A stretch of DNA of 64,000 bases from Nanohaloarchaea archaeon SW_7_43_1 (GTDB lineage Archaea; Nanohalarchaeota; Nanosalinia; Nanosalinales; Nanosalinaceae): contig PXPE01000001.1 in NCBI GenBank assembly GCA_003009795.1, forward strand, positions 384,739 through 448,738. Direction: 5' to 3'. Positions 52,053-60,801 of this stretch are shown here, one piece after another. Position 1 is the stretch's first letter; each line of letters starts with the position of its first letter. The position numbers and the translations under genes are program-made. Below the pieces are notes generated by a model. The model worked only from the letters and a program-made list of their open reading frames with translations. It had not been told where the DNA came from and made no database searches.

Positions 52053-52427
52053 CTATTCTTCCTCGAAGTCAAGAGCTATCGAGTTGATGCAGTATCTTTT
52101 CCCGGTTGGTTCCGGACCGTCATCGAATACATGTCCGAGATGTGAATCGCAGTTGGAGCATGTTACCTCAGTTCTATCCATGCTGTGGCGGTCATCTTCT
52201 TGAAACTCGATTGATCCTTCGATTGCATCGTAAAAACTTGGCCATCCGGAACCAGAGCTGAATTTTGTATCTGAGTCAAATATTTCCTGTCCACACGCTT
52301 TACAGCAGTAATTTCCATCCTCTTTCTGATCAAGATATTTACCTGTTCCTCTGGTCTCAGTTCCTTTTTCTCTCAGGACTTCGTATTCTTCCTCGGATAG
52401 TTCTTCTTTCCAGTCTTTCTCTTTCAT
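52053..52427 (-). CDS. msrB: Peptide-methionine (R)-S-oxide reductase MsrB
   Basis: 124 residues. Zinc pairs CCKACG and CSNC, the substrate motif SGSGWPSFYD, the block GHVFDDGPEPTGKRYCINS with the catalytic Cys in RYC. Repairs oxidised methionine. Overlaps the small gene upstream by four bases. Confidence 0.94.
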   Translation of the reverse strand: MKEKDWKEELSEEEYEVLREKGTETRGTGKYLDQKEDGNYCCKACGQEIFDSDTKFSSGSGWPSFYDAIEGSIEFQEDDRHSMDRTEVTCSNCDSHLGHVFDDGPEPTGKRYCINSIALDFEEE

Positions 52428-52645
52428 GGTTTATTCATATACTCAAGTATATTATCAGTATCTATTTCTCTTTCTTCTGTCGGAGTCCCCAACTTGAGAG
52501 CGTTGCAAAATTCATCTAGTCCTTTGTAATTTCCTTCCTCGTCTGTTTCTAGAAGGTGAATCCCTAGGGCGGATCCAGAAACCGGAGGTTCATATACCTC
52601 CGTAAAAGCTTTGTAAGCTGTTGAAAAACCTTCCTTGTCATTCAC
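52424..52645 (-). CDS. Small hypothetical protein coupled to msrB
   Basis: 73 residues, unrecognised: a mostly helical, acidic protein (FSTAYKAFTEVYEPPVSGSA, IDTDNILEYMNK). Co-translated with msrB. The reading frame extends upstream without a stop to 52724 (adding VPLNQETDRDWARIEHLRDE), where no ATG is found and a stop precedes, so an N-terminal part may have been lost or start with a rare codon. Confidence 0.45.
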   Translation of the reverse strand: MNDKEGFSTAYKAFTEVYEPPVSGSALGIHLLETDEEGNYKGLDEFCNALKLGTPTEEREIDTDNILEYMNKP

Positions 52646-52806
52646 TTCGATCTCATCTCTGAGATGTTCTATCCTTGCCCAGTCTCTATCTGTCTCCTGA
52701 TTGAGAGGTACAAGTCTTTCCAGTTACAGCTTAGGGCATCCCTCTCGTGATCTTCTAGTTCCTAAAATTTTACTGCTCCGCTCCGACACAACTTATTTTT
52801 TTACCT

Positions 52807-53559
52807 TTAATCTTCTTCAATGCGTGGTGCGAGTACGAAGCTGAGCCTTGCTTTTTCAGGGACTTCGAAGTTGAGTCTCATCGGGAAGTCATTTCCGAGT
52901 CTCAACTGAAGTGTGTCGCTGAGTTTTTTGGCGCCTGTGATTGAGTTAAGATAGTCAAGAGAGAACATTGACTTACACTGTGATCCTTCGATCTCCATCA
53001 ATCCTTCGCTTCCTTCCTGAATATTGAACTTAACGTTGCTTTGATCTCCTTCTGCCTCGATTGTAAGTGAGTCCCCGTCTGATGATACTGTCACCGAGTC
53101 TCCTACAACCATTGCATCCTTGATAGCGCTTTCAAGCACAGAAGTCTCTAGGTCTGCTGTTACGTCGAAATCCAGCTGGTCTGTTGATGGGATGTCGTCC
53201 TCTGAAAGGTTGAGTATAGGCAGTGAAAAGTCTCTGGTAGATGAGTCCTCCATTTTTATGTAGAATTTGGACTCGTCTTCCTTTACCTCAAAAGTTAATG
53301 TATCACCTGAGTTTGCTCTTCTTAGAATCGAGTAAAAGTTTTCTAGGTTAAGTCCTACCTTGGTTTCCTCGTCTAGATCATAGCCCTCGAATACATCTTC
53401 TTCCAGTTTGAAGTCTACAAGAGCGACCATCGCAGGATCTGCTGCGATTAGATGGATTCCGTCTTCTTTCAGTTGGAAAAGCCCTTCTGAAATCAGATCT
53501 GATATGGTTTTTAATGAATCCTGTACAAGTCCTACATTTTCTAGTTCAGCTTTAAACAT
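52807..53559 (-). CDS. pcn: DNA polymerase sliding clamp PCNA
   Basis: 250 residues from the ATG at 53559, three codons inside the longest frame; GAGAGGA just upstream is a good ribosome binding site. FKAELENVGLVQDSLKTI, AADPAMVALVDFKL, MKLEDSS-like MEDSSTRDFSLPIL and the end FVLAPRIEED are diagnostic. Trimeric clamp for polymerase, RNase HII, ligase and FEN1. Very acidic. Confidence 0.96.
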   Translation of the reverse strand: MFKAELENVGLVQDSLKTISDLISEGLFQLKEDGIHLIAADPAMVALVDFKLEEDVFEGYDLDEETKVGLNLENFYSILRRANSGDTLTFEVKEDESKFYIKMEDSSTRDFSLPILNLSEDDIPSTDQLDFDVTADLETSVLESAIKDAMVVGDSVTVSSDGDSLTIEAEGDQSNVKFNIQEGSEGLMEIEGSQCKSMFSLDYLNSITGAKKLSDTLQLRLGNDFPMRLNFEVPEKARLSFVLAPRIEED

Positions 53560-53573
53560 TCCTCTCACCGTTA

Positions 53574-53906
53574 TTATTCAGTAGTGTTAACAATTTTTTT
53601 AACTCTATTGTAGGTTTCCATATCCACTTCTTCAAGACTGTGGACGATCTCTGCCTGTATTTCAAAGCTGTCAGGGGTAGGCAATACACGCCCGAGAACC
53701 CGAATCTCGTTATTTTCCTCAACATCTTCAATATCTTCTTCCTGCATAAAGATTTCTACGGAACCGGTTCCATCATCCATAGTAATTGATTCCTCATCCA
53801 CCGAAATCACCGTTCCGACTACACGAACTCTGATATCTCTCTGCGGATCTATTTCCTCTATATTTTTCGGCTCTGTCGGTGCTCTTCTTTGATGTTCATC
53901 TGCCAT
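53574..53906 (-). CDS. OB-fold protein, RPA-like
   Basis: 110 residues. DIRVRVVGTVISVDEESITM then DGTGSVEIFM and NEIRVLGRVLPTPDSFEIQA describe an OB fold, resembling the small RPA-associated proteins (Rpa14/RMI2-like) of archaea. Located next to PCNA and upstream on the same strand, so probably a replication or repair ssDNA-binding factor. I start it at ATG 53906. Confidence 0.7.
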   Translation of the reverse strand: MADEHQRRAPTEPKNIEEIDPQRDIRVRVVGTVISVDEESITMDDGTGSVEIFMQEEDIEDVEENNEIRVLGRVLPTPDSFEIQAEIVHSLEEVDMETYNRVKKIVNTTE

Positions 53907-54008
53907 ATCCAATCAATCTTAATTAAATGTTTTAATTATTCCGTGGACGTATATTGAGAAGGGAGAAAATCAAGGGTTTCAAATACTGGAAACCTCTATT
54001 ACTGTCAC

Positions 54009-54578
54009 ATGGGACTTTTCAGCGACGAAACCGGGGAACTTGAAACCGAGCTAAATATGATCGAAGAACAGGTAACAACTCTGGAGTCTCACCTAAATGC
54101 TGTTGATGCAGCCCTTCAGGATGTCGTAGATAACTATCAATCAGTTCTCACCGATGAGATGAGTTATCAAGAGCATGAACTGGATCGTTTGAGAGAGGTT
54201 ATTAGACGTGAAAGACTGGAAGAGGATGACGTAGATGAGATCAAAAGACGTCTCCGAAATCTGGAGCAGAAATTCTCGGCGAAGCGAAACGAGAAAGAAG
54301 TTAACTTGGAGCAAGTCCTCTATGCATTCAAGTATATCCGCAGGAGCATAAAGGATTCAAAACAAGAAATCGGGGAGCTGGAGAACCATATTGATGATTT
54401 GGAAAACGAGTTTTACATGTACAGGAATAACAAAAAGTATGATTTCGAGAAAAAACTGGATGAAAGAGACTATCATGAGGATAAGGAGGACATAAAGGAT
54501 GAACTTGCTCGTTTAAGGGCTTCAATAAATGCTCTTGCCGATACAATGGATGAAGAGGATAAGATAAAAGTAGAGTAA
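54009..54578 (+). CDS. Coiled-coil protein of unknown function
   Basis: 189 residues, nearly all helical: an initial heptad coil (ELNMIEEQVTTLESHLNAVD), then two longer stretches (DVDEIKRRLRNLEQKFSAKR and SKQEIGELENHIDDLENEF). Highly charged and without Cys. It may act like a spacer or a motor-associated rod; no domain is recognised. Divergent from the OB-fold/PCNA pair. Confidence 0.6.
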   Translation: MGLFSDETGELETELNMIEEQVTTLESHLNAVDAALQDVVDNYQSVLTDEMSYQEHELDRLREVIRRERLEEDDVDEIKRRLRNLEQKFSAKRNEKEVNLEQVLYAFKYIRRSIKDSKQEIGELENHIDDLENEFYMYRNNKKYDFEKKLDERDYHEDKEDIKDELARLRASINALADTMDEEDKIKVE

Positions 54579-54583
54579 ATACT

Positions 54584-54934
54584 TTAGTCGTAGATCTTAT
54601 GTACATTTCTACATTCAGTGCATTCGTAGAACCTTGTAGGTGGCTCATCAGAGCTTCTTGTCTGTTCCATCCACCATTCGTGTTCTTTTTCATCCTTCTT
54701 ACTATCTGAGCATTCAGGACATTCTTTCATAGTGGTTGGTCTCGTGGTTTCTTCATCGTCTTCTGATGAGACGTTCAGTCTATCCATAGGGTCTTCCTCT
54801 TTTTCCTCTGTTACTTTCATCTCATCTGCCTCAACATCTTCTTGAAACTCTCCACAGTTCCTGCATTCCATTTTAGCTTCTCCATCTTCTTTCTCTGAGA
54901 CAAGCATTCCTCCACATTCATCACAGAATTTCAT
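54584..54934 (-). CDS. tfs: Transcription factor S (TFS)
   Basis: 116 residues. N-terminal zinc ribbon MKFCDECGGML...MECRNCGEF; C-terminal one ECPECSDSK ... FYECTECRNVHKIYD. Between them the hairpin motif QTRSSDEPPTRF carries the catalytic Asp-Glu pair. TFS rescues stalled RNA polymerase by stimulating transcript cleavage. The linker is long and acidic. Confidence 0.93.
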   Translation of the reverse strand: MKFCDECGGMLVSEKEDGEAKMECRNCGEFQEDVEADEMKVTEEKEEDPMDRLNVSSEDDEETTRPTTMKECPECSDSKKDEKEHEWWMEQTRSSDEPPTRFYECTECRNVHKIYD

Positions 54935-54991
54935 TGTTGAACACGAATTATTTGCTGAAGATTTAAATAGGAATGCCTACTCTGGACTGAA

Positions 54992-55498
54992 TCAGACTCT
55001 GCGGCATGCAGGAGTGCTATCAAAACTTAATGGTTCGTCCCCTGAGTATCCAAATAGATCCATTGCCAGAATCTTCACAAGCCCTACTCTTGGAATACTG
55101 AAAGCTGTCTTCCCGTATATCTGATCAGGTCCGATATCTTTTTCGAAATCGTGTTGTCCACGAGTGTTATCCCCCTGCGTCTCTATATGATCGTCTGTTT
55201 TCAATATAACCCGGTGTATTATCGGTATGTTGACTTCCGGGCTTTCAGAATCATACACAACTACATCTCCTTCTTCAATCTCCTCGAAGCTCTGACCCTG
55301 TACAAGTATTACATCCCCGACATTGTACTCAGGGTACATTGAGCACGAAACCACCGTGACGACAGGTTTTTCCGTATCAAAAACTACCCCTGTTGTCTGA
55401 ATTATGCCGAAAGCAAGTATCAAGGCCAACGCCACAAAATAGAACTCCTTGAACGCTTTCGATTCCTTTAGATCATTCCAAGATTTGTGAGCATCCAT
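54992..55498 (-). CDS. Signal peptidase I, archaeal/ER type
   Basis: 168 residues. One N-terminal membrane helix (YFVALALILAFGIIQTTGVVF), then VVSCSMYPEYNVGDVILVQG with the catalytic Ser and IPIIHRVILK with the His that replaces the bacterial Lys, then FSIPRVGLVK. Cleaves signal peptides of secreted proteins outside the membrane. Ends in a short cytosolic or external tail. Confidence 0.92.
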   Translation of the reverse strand: MDAHKSWNDLKESKAFKEFYFVALALILAFGIIQTTGVVFDTEKPVVTVVSCSMYPEYNVGDVILVQGQSFEEIEEGDVVVYDSESPEVNIPIIHRVILKTDDHIETQGDNTRGQHDFEKDIGPDQIYGKTAFSIPRVGLVKILAMDLFGYSGDEPLSFDSTPACRRV

Positions 55499-55534
55499 GT
55501 GAGTTTATTCGGCGAGTCATTTTTTATAACGATT

Positions 55535-56053
55535 TTAATCCTTTTTCTGGAAGGCATTCCCTATCAGGTCGGCGGCTCTAACTGTCTCCGGAATATTTCC
55601 CTGTAAAGTCGCTTTCTCAGTAAATCTTTTTGCTTTTTCTTTGCTGCAACCTGCGAACTGAATGAAGATATATCCAAAGCTATGAGTATCCGGCAACTCG
55701 GAAACTATACTCGGATCTAAATCTGCAGCTTCCATTCCTTTTCTTACCGAATCCTTGTCAGGCTGATTGATGGTTACAGCAATAACAGGTTTGTTCAGTT
55801 CCTCGGAGATTTTTTCAATATCGGCTATATTGAAACCATTGAAGCTTACACCATCTAGGAATATAGCTGCAATATCCTGTTTGAATATGTGATAAAGTTC
55901 AATTATATCTTCTGTAGCATCTCCTGTATCCGGTTTCTGGTCTATGATCCCGGTTTGTTCCATGAACTCTGTGCCTCTGTAGGAGACACCTATAAGCTTC
56001 TCGGCCTCTCGAGGACCGTCGTCTATACCAAGAAATCTGAGGCCCTCTTTCAT
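55535..56053 (-). CDS. DUF99 family protein
   Basis: 172 residues. RFLGIDDGPREAEKLIGVSYRG, IAAIFLDGVSFNGFNIADIEKI, KPVIAVTINQPD and GNIPETVRAADLIGNAF are DUF99 marks. The fold resembles endonuclease V and a nuclease role has been proposed, not shown. Alone on its strand between signal peptidase and RpoL. Confidence 0.85.
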   Translation of the reverse strand: MKEGLRFLGIDDGPREAEKLIGVSYRGTEFMEQTGIIDQKPDTGDATEDIIELYHIFKQDIAAIFLDGVSFNGFNIADIEKISEELNKPVIAVTINQPDKDSVRKGMEAADLDPSIVSELPDTHSFGYIFIQFAGCSKEKAKRFTEKATLQGNIPETVRAADLIGNAFQKKD

Positions 56054-56076
56054 CTCACTGAAAAATTATTTTGGAT

Positions 56077-56319
56077 TTAAAGCTGGTCTTCGAGTTTGTC
56101 GAACCATTCACGGGCAGTTTCTATCGCGTCTTTTACGACTTCTTCAGGATTTTCTGCCTCCACAATAAGATTAGATTCTCCGCCAAGTGGGTGCCCTTGA
56201 TCGTAGGCTGCTTCTCCACCGTTCTCCCAGACCGCCTTCCTAACAAGATTTGCGACCGTATGGTTCTGATTTAGGTTGATCAGAATTCTGTCTTCTTTTT
56301 CAACTGCTTCAAGCTCCAT
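56077..56319 (-). CDS. rpoL: RNA polymerase subunit L
   Basis: 80 residues. NHTVANLVRKAVWENGGEAA and YDQGHPLGGESNLIVEAEN are the Rpb11/RpoL motif (HT..N.L+, HPL.). Pairs with RpoD to start polymerase assembly. Confidence 0.9.
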   Translation of the reverse strand: MELEAVEKEDRILINLNQNHTVANLVRKAVWENGGEAAYDQGHPLGGESNLIVEAENPEEVVKDAIETAREWFDKLEDQL

Positions 56320-56335
56320 AGTATTATTCTAACCC

Positions 56336-56938
56336 CTAATCTTTTTCACTGGTTATGAAAACCCCTACCTTGACATCTTTTGACTCCTCGATGTGAAAAC
56401 CATAGGTGGCTGGAAGTGATATCTCGTAATTTTCCCAGTTTAAGAGCTCGTGGGGCGATTCTTCTATAAAATCTTTTATAGATCTGTCTTTCCCGTTGTA
56501 AATAACTGAGTAAACCTTTCGGCCGGAAAAGAAAGCTTTTTCCAGGAACGTCATACCCTCGTCTGAGTGTACAGAGAACGGCGGGTTCATTAAGACAGTA
56601 TCGTGTTTCTCTCTAATCTCCGAAATATCACGCTTTTGGAAATCAATAAACTCCTTTACCTCTGCTTTCCCTGCATTCTCCTTCGCTATCTCCAGAGCTT
56701 CTTCATCTTTCTCCACAGCGGTAACATCTGCCCCAAGTAAAGCCGCACCGATTGCAAGTATTCCCGTCCCGGTCCCTAAGTCAAGAACTTCTTTTCCCTC
56801 CACATCATCCTGCATATAGGCATTATGGAGGATGTCGGCTGCCAGTTCTGGCGGTGTCATATACTGCTCAAGGGAAATCTTCGGGTTCCTGAACCCCTTT
56901 AGTTTCGAGAGTTCTATAGCGATTTTGGATTTTTTCAT
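56336..56938 (-). CDS. METTL5-like rRNA N6-adenine methyltransferase
   Basis: 200 residues. SAM site EVLDLGTGTGILAIGAALLGAD, catalytic VLMNPPFSVHSD (NPPF), and the N-terminal LEQYMTPPELAADIL are typical. Family members add m6A to a position of small-subunit rRNA in eukaryotes; the archaeal target is inferred. Confidence 0.82.
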   Translation of the reverse strand: MKKSKIAIELSKLKGFRNPKISLEQYMTPPELAADILHNAYMQDDVEGKEVLDLGTGTGILAIGAALLGADVTAVEKDEEALEIAKENAGKAEVKEFIDFQKRDISEIREKHDTVLMNPPFSVHSDEGMTFLEKAFFSGRKVYSVIYNGKDRSIKDFIEESPHELLNWENYEISLPATYGFHIEESKDVKVGVFITSEKD

Positions 56939-57034
56939 GTTATTCTTTTCGGCTTTAAGAGTTATTAACGAGACACGGAATCACAGAATTCACACAAATT
57001 AAGGATTTAAATTTTAGGGTTTATCTAAGAAGGC

Positions 57035-58696
57035 ATGCCCGATAAAAACGGTTTTATTGACACTGAAGAACTCAAAGAACTCCCCAGAGAAGAGCTTGTA
57101 GAAAGGATGGCAGAGCTCCAGAACGAAGTCAGCAATGAAAAGGCGGTGTTCTTCGAACCTCAAAGAGAAATAATTCTATCCAATCCAAATGAGGAAACAC
57201 TGAACGAGATGTCAGAAGTTGCGCATATGGATACGAGTTCAGGCGCTCACTACAAGTTCAAGGTCAAGCAAATGGATATCTGGAACTCCGATCTCTCACT
57301 TGAGGAGATGAAAGAGAAATACACCCGGATTGTTGGAGACTATCCCAACTTCCTGAACTGGCTTGAGAGAACATATGAAAGACAGGAAATCTTCTCAATC
57401 GAACACTCGGGAACATACCATACGCTGAAGGCAACCGATGAAGAGAGAATGGAATGGGCCAGGAGTATTGATGAGGTAAGAGATAACCTGTCTGTTGATC
57501 TAACAGATAAAAAATCAAGGATTGCGATGGGAGCAAAATCCAGAGCAAAAATCAAGGAAGTGCTCCTGAAGAAGGGATATCCGGTAGAAGACAACTCCAA
57601 ATTCAGAGAAGTCGATGAAAGTATCGGATGCGATCTGAAGGGAATCGAGCTCAGAGACTACCAAAAAGAATATGTAGAGAGGGCTCACGAGAAAAAAGCA
57701 GCTGTACTAGCCAATCCTGCGGGCTCAGGAAAAACAGTTACTTCAATCGGCTTAATGTCTAAAATTGATGCACCAACGCTTATTCTTGTACCTCAGAGGT
57801 CGCTGGTAGGTCAGTGGAAAAGAGAACTGCTTGACAAGACAACACTCACCGAGGACCAAATCGGAGAATACCACGGCGATGAAAAACAAATGGGCGACAT
57901 AACACTGGCCACATATCATATGGCCGGCGAGAAAACCTCTCTGTTCCGGAAGGAATGGGGATTGATCGTCTTCGATGAAGTACATCATATTCCGTCCAAA
58001 CTATTTAGGAAGACGGCTTCACTTCAATCCACAAGAAGAATCGGGTTATCTGCGTCACCTGTGAGAGAAGATTCCAAGGAGAGAGAAATCTTTGCACTGA
58101 TCGGCCAGGAAATCGGTGGAGACTGGGCACGTTTCTTCAAACAGGAATACGTTCTGAAACCGGATGTAAACATAAAACTGGTGGAATGGGAGAGCGACTT
58201 CTACAGGAACAAATACAACGAGGCATCAGGCTTCAAGAAAGCAATCATCGCCTCGAAAAATCCGGCAAAAATCCCCAAAATCGAAACACTTCTTGAGCAA
58301 CATGAAGGCGATAAGACAATCATCTTCTGTGACTGGATCGAACAGGGAGATAAACTAGCTGAGGAATTTGATCTGCCTTTCATCTCCGGGGAAACCGACT
58401 TTGATGATCGAGAGGATTACTTCGAGAAGTTTAGAAACGACGAGATTAAGACAATTATTGTCTCAAGAATTGGTGATGAAGGACTGGATCTGCCAGATGC
58501 AGAAGTAGGCATGATTGCCTCAGGGCAGGGAGGATCCCGAAGACAGGCGACCCAGAGGGCTGGCAGAGTTATGCGGCCATTTGGCGATGCACAGGTCTAT
58601 ATAGTTGCAACAAAAGGGAGTAATGAAGAAGATTTCGTCAAAAGACAGGTGGGACATCTGAAGGAGAAAGGAGTGCCTGTGAAAGTGGAGGAATGA
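57035..58696 (+). CDS. xpb: XPB-family DNA helicase/translocase
   Basis: 553 residues. Walker A ANPAGSGKTVTSIG, DEVHH in FDEVHHIPSKLFR, motif III LSASPVRED, and motif VI QRAGRVMRPFG. The 160-residue N-terminal domain differs from eukaryotic XPB and may be lineage-specific (EVLL-type helices). Archaeal XPB works in repair with Bax1 nuclease; no Bax1 was seen. The stop overlaps the next small gene by four bases. Confidence 0.85.
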   Translation: MPDKNGFIDTEELKELPREELVERMAELQNEVSNEKAVFFEPQREIILSNPNEETLNEMSEVAHMDTSSGAHYKFKVKQMDIWNSDLSLEEMKEKYTRIVGDYPNFLNWLERTYERQEIFSIEHSGTYHTLKATDEERMEWARSIDEVRDNLSVDLTDKKSRIAMGAKSRAKIKEVLLKKGYPVEDNSKFREVDESIGCDLKGIELRDYQKEYVERAHEKKAAVLANPAGSGKTVTSIGLMSKIDAPTLILVPQRSLVGQWKRELLDKTTLTEDQIGEYHGDEKQMGDITLATYHMAGEKTSLFRKEWGLIVFDEVHHIPSKLFRKTASLQSTRRIGLSASPVREDSKEREIFALIGQEIGGDWARFFKQEYVLKPDVNIKLVEWESDFYRNKYNEASGFKKAIIASKNPAKIPKIETLLEQHEGDKTIIFCDWIEQGDKLAEEFDLPFISGETDFDDREDYFEKFRNDEIKTIIVSRIGDEGLDLPDAEVGMIASGQGGSRRQATQRAGRVMRPFGDAQVYIVATKGSNEEDFVKRQVGHLKEKGVPVKVEE

Positions 58697-59001
58697 CAGA
58701 TAAAACTTTTTTTCTAGTTGGATATGATTACTTGAATGTAGAATCATTCACATATTTTGCAGACAATCTAGGAGAATCAAATGAAATAATCATGCCAGAA
58801 AATTCTATTGAAAAAAGATTAGCTCAATCAGGAGGTGATGTCCTCAAATATGAGAATGAAAACGAGACAATATACAGGACTGATACAAAGGAGGGAGAGC
58901 TTTTCTACGGGACAGAGCAGAATATTAGAGATATATTTCCAAATAGTGATGCATGGGGCGAGTTTCTGGGTCAAGATGAAGTTGAACAGATTCTAGAATA
59001 G
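58693..59001 (+). CDS. Small acidic hypothetical protein, coupled to xpb
   Basis: 102 residues, family unrecognised. Starts TDKTFFLVGYDYLNVESFTY and ends in a short acidic tail (EFLGQDEVEQILE). Overlaps the helicase gene by four bases (ATGA), so the two products are made together. No Cys, no signal peptide. Confidence 0.6.
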   Translation: MTDKTFFLVGYDYLNVESFTYFADNLGESNEIIMPENSIEKRLAQSGGDVLKYENENETIYRTDTKEGELFYGTEQNIRDIFPNSDAWGEFLGQDEVEQILE

Positions 59002-59042
59002 ATTAAGTATATTTTAAACAGCTATTATTCCTATACTGAAAT

Positions 59043-60017
59043 ATGACGCTTATAGAAGCAGAAAACTTGAACAAGAACTTCAAAATTTACAGTCGTGGAG
59101 AAGGCATAACCGGATACCTGAAATCTTTCGTCTCAAGGGATTATGACGAAGTAAATGCTGTAGAAAATCTTAACCTAGAGATTGAGAAAGGGAATATGAT
59201 AGGATATATCGGAGCTAATGGAGCCGGAAAATCTACAACCGTTAAAATGCTGACCGGTATTCTCGAACCTACTTCAGGACGAATTGAAGTTAATGGGATA
59301 AATCCACATGAAGAAAGAAAGAAAAATGCGATGAATATCGGAGTTGTATTCGGACAGAAAACCCAGCTCTGGTGGGATCTACCGGTTAAGGAGTCCTTCA
59401 AACTATTGAAAGACATTTATGAGGTCTCTGACGAAGATTATGAGGCCAGGATTGATGAGTTTGATGAGGTTCTTCAGCTCAGTGATTTCTGGGATCAGCC
59501 GGTGAGAAAGCTAAGCCTTGGACAGAAAATGAGATGCGAGTTAGCGGCGGCGTTCCTCCACCACCCGAAAATTGTCTATCTGGATGAGCCGACGATAGGT
59601 TTGGATGTAGCCGTAAAAGAAAGAATCAGAGATTTCATCCGGAAAATGAATGATGAGATAAACATCACGGTAATACTTACCACACACGATATAGGCGATA
59701 TAGAGGACTTATGTGAAAGGATTATCGTACTTGATGAGGGCAGGAAAATATACGATGGTGCCTTGACTGAGTTGGTAAACAACTACACTTCCCGAAGAAT
59801 AATTCTGGAGACCGATGATATTATTGAACTTGAGATTGAGGGTGTAGAGGAAGTTGAGAGCATTAATAGAAAGACAAAGATATTATTCGATAGTGAAAAG
59901 ATCTCTGCCTCAGAGCTTATGAATAAGGTTCTGGAGAAGTATGATGTCGGTGACTTCCAAATTAAGGAACCTGATATCGAAATGGTTGTAAAGAAGATTT
60001 ACAATGAGGGCATCTAA
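59043..60017 (+). CDS. ABC-2 type transporter ATPase
   Basis: 324 residues. Walker A GANGAGKSTTVKML, signature LSLGQKMRCELAAAFL, Walker B IVYLDEPTIGLD. N-terminal extension (GITGYLKSFVSRDYDEVNAV) and C-terminal ~90-residue extension match exporters of the NatA/DrrA type. Forms an operon with the two permeases that follow. Confidence 0.9.
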   Translation: MTLIEAENLNKNFKIYSRGEGITGYLKSFVSRDYDEVNAVENLNLEIEKGNMIGYIGANGAGKSTTVKMLTGILEPTSGRIEVNGINPHEERKKNAMNIGVVFGQKTQLWWDLPVKESFKLLKDIYEVSDEDYEARIDEFDEVLQLSDFWDQPVRKLSLGQKMRCELAAAFLHHPKIVYLDEPTIGLDVAVKERIRDFIRKMNDEINITVILTTHDIGDIEDLCERIIVLDEGRKIYDGALTELVNNYTSRRIILETDDIIELEIEGVEEVESINRKTKILFDSEKISASELMNKVLEKYDVGDFQIKEPDIEMVVKKIYNEGI

Positions 60018-60021
60018 ATTA

Positions 60022-60801
60022 ATGAAAAAATATCTCCAGTTCTTTAGAATAGGACTAAGAAAAGGAATAATTTACCGTTCAGATGCCATTGCAGCGGTAG
60101 GAACCACTATTTTCTATTTAATTCTCATGTTTTACGTCTGGAAAGCGATTTCCATCTCTGGTGAGCTTTCATCACCGTTTTCAGCTATAATAGCTTATAT
60201 AGCGCTCGGCCAGGTGGTTTCAAACGCTACCTCAGTTAACTTGGAGACGTGGTTTACGGAAAGAGTTCGTAAAGGAACTATAGTTAATGAACTGAAGAGA
60301 CCGGTAAGCTTACATCTGCAAGTTTACTTCTACCAGCTTGGTTATTCCGCGTTCAATGTTATAGGAAGGAGTATACCGGCGTTTATCGTGAGCCTTATTT
60401 TTCTGGGTATAGGAATTCCTTCGGCATTAAACAGTCTAGCTTTCCTCTTAAGCATTTTTCTTTCTTTAAATCTTGTAGTTGCTCTCTCATACTTTTTCTC
60501 AATGGCGGTTTTCTGGACCAAAGTAGGCTGGAGTCTAAGAATGATGAGATCAACACTTTCCCGCCTTCTCTCGGGTATAATGTTCCCTCTCTATCTTCTA
60601 CCGGAGTGGTTAAAACCGATATTTTACTCTACTCCTTTCCCTTCAATTATCGATGGACCAATAAGAATATATCAGGGAGCAGCTGGCTCAGAGATTGTGA
60701 GGGTTTTGTGCATCCAAGTGTTCTGGACTCTCATTCTAATCATCATCTCTGCGTTAATATGGAGAAAAGCTAAAAAGAAAATTACGGTGCAAGGCGGATG
60801 A
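60022..60801 (+). CDS. ABC-2 type permease subunit 1
   Basis: 259 residues with six membrane helices; QFFRIGLRKGIIYRSDAIAA begins it and LKRPVSLHLQVYFYQLGYSA and LLPEWLKPIFYSTPFPSIIDGPIRIYQG are DUF990-like blocks. ATG at 60022 chosen because GAGGG stands before it as a binding site; an ATG at 60004 would overlap the ATPase gene. Confidence 0.83.
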   Translation: MKKYLQFFRIGLRKGIIYRSDAIAAVGTTIFYLILMFYVWKAISISGELSSPFSAIIAYIALGQVVSNATSVNLETWFTERVRKGTIVNELKRPVSLHLQVYFYQLGYSAFNVIGRSIPAFIVSLIFLGIGIPSALNSLAFLLSIFLSLNLVVALSYFFSMAVFWTKVGWSLRMMRSTLSRLLSGIMFPLYLLPEWLKPIFYSTPFPSIIDGPIRIYQGAAGSEIVRVLCIQVFWTLILIIISALIWRKAKKKITVQGG

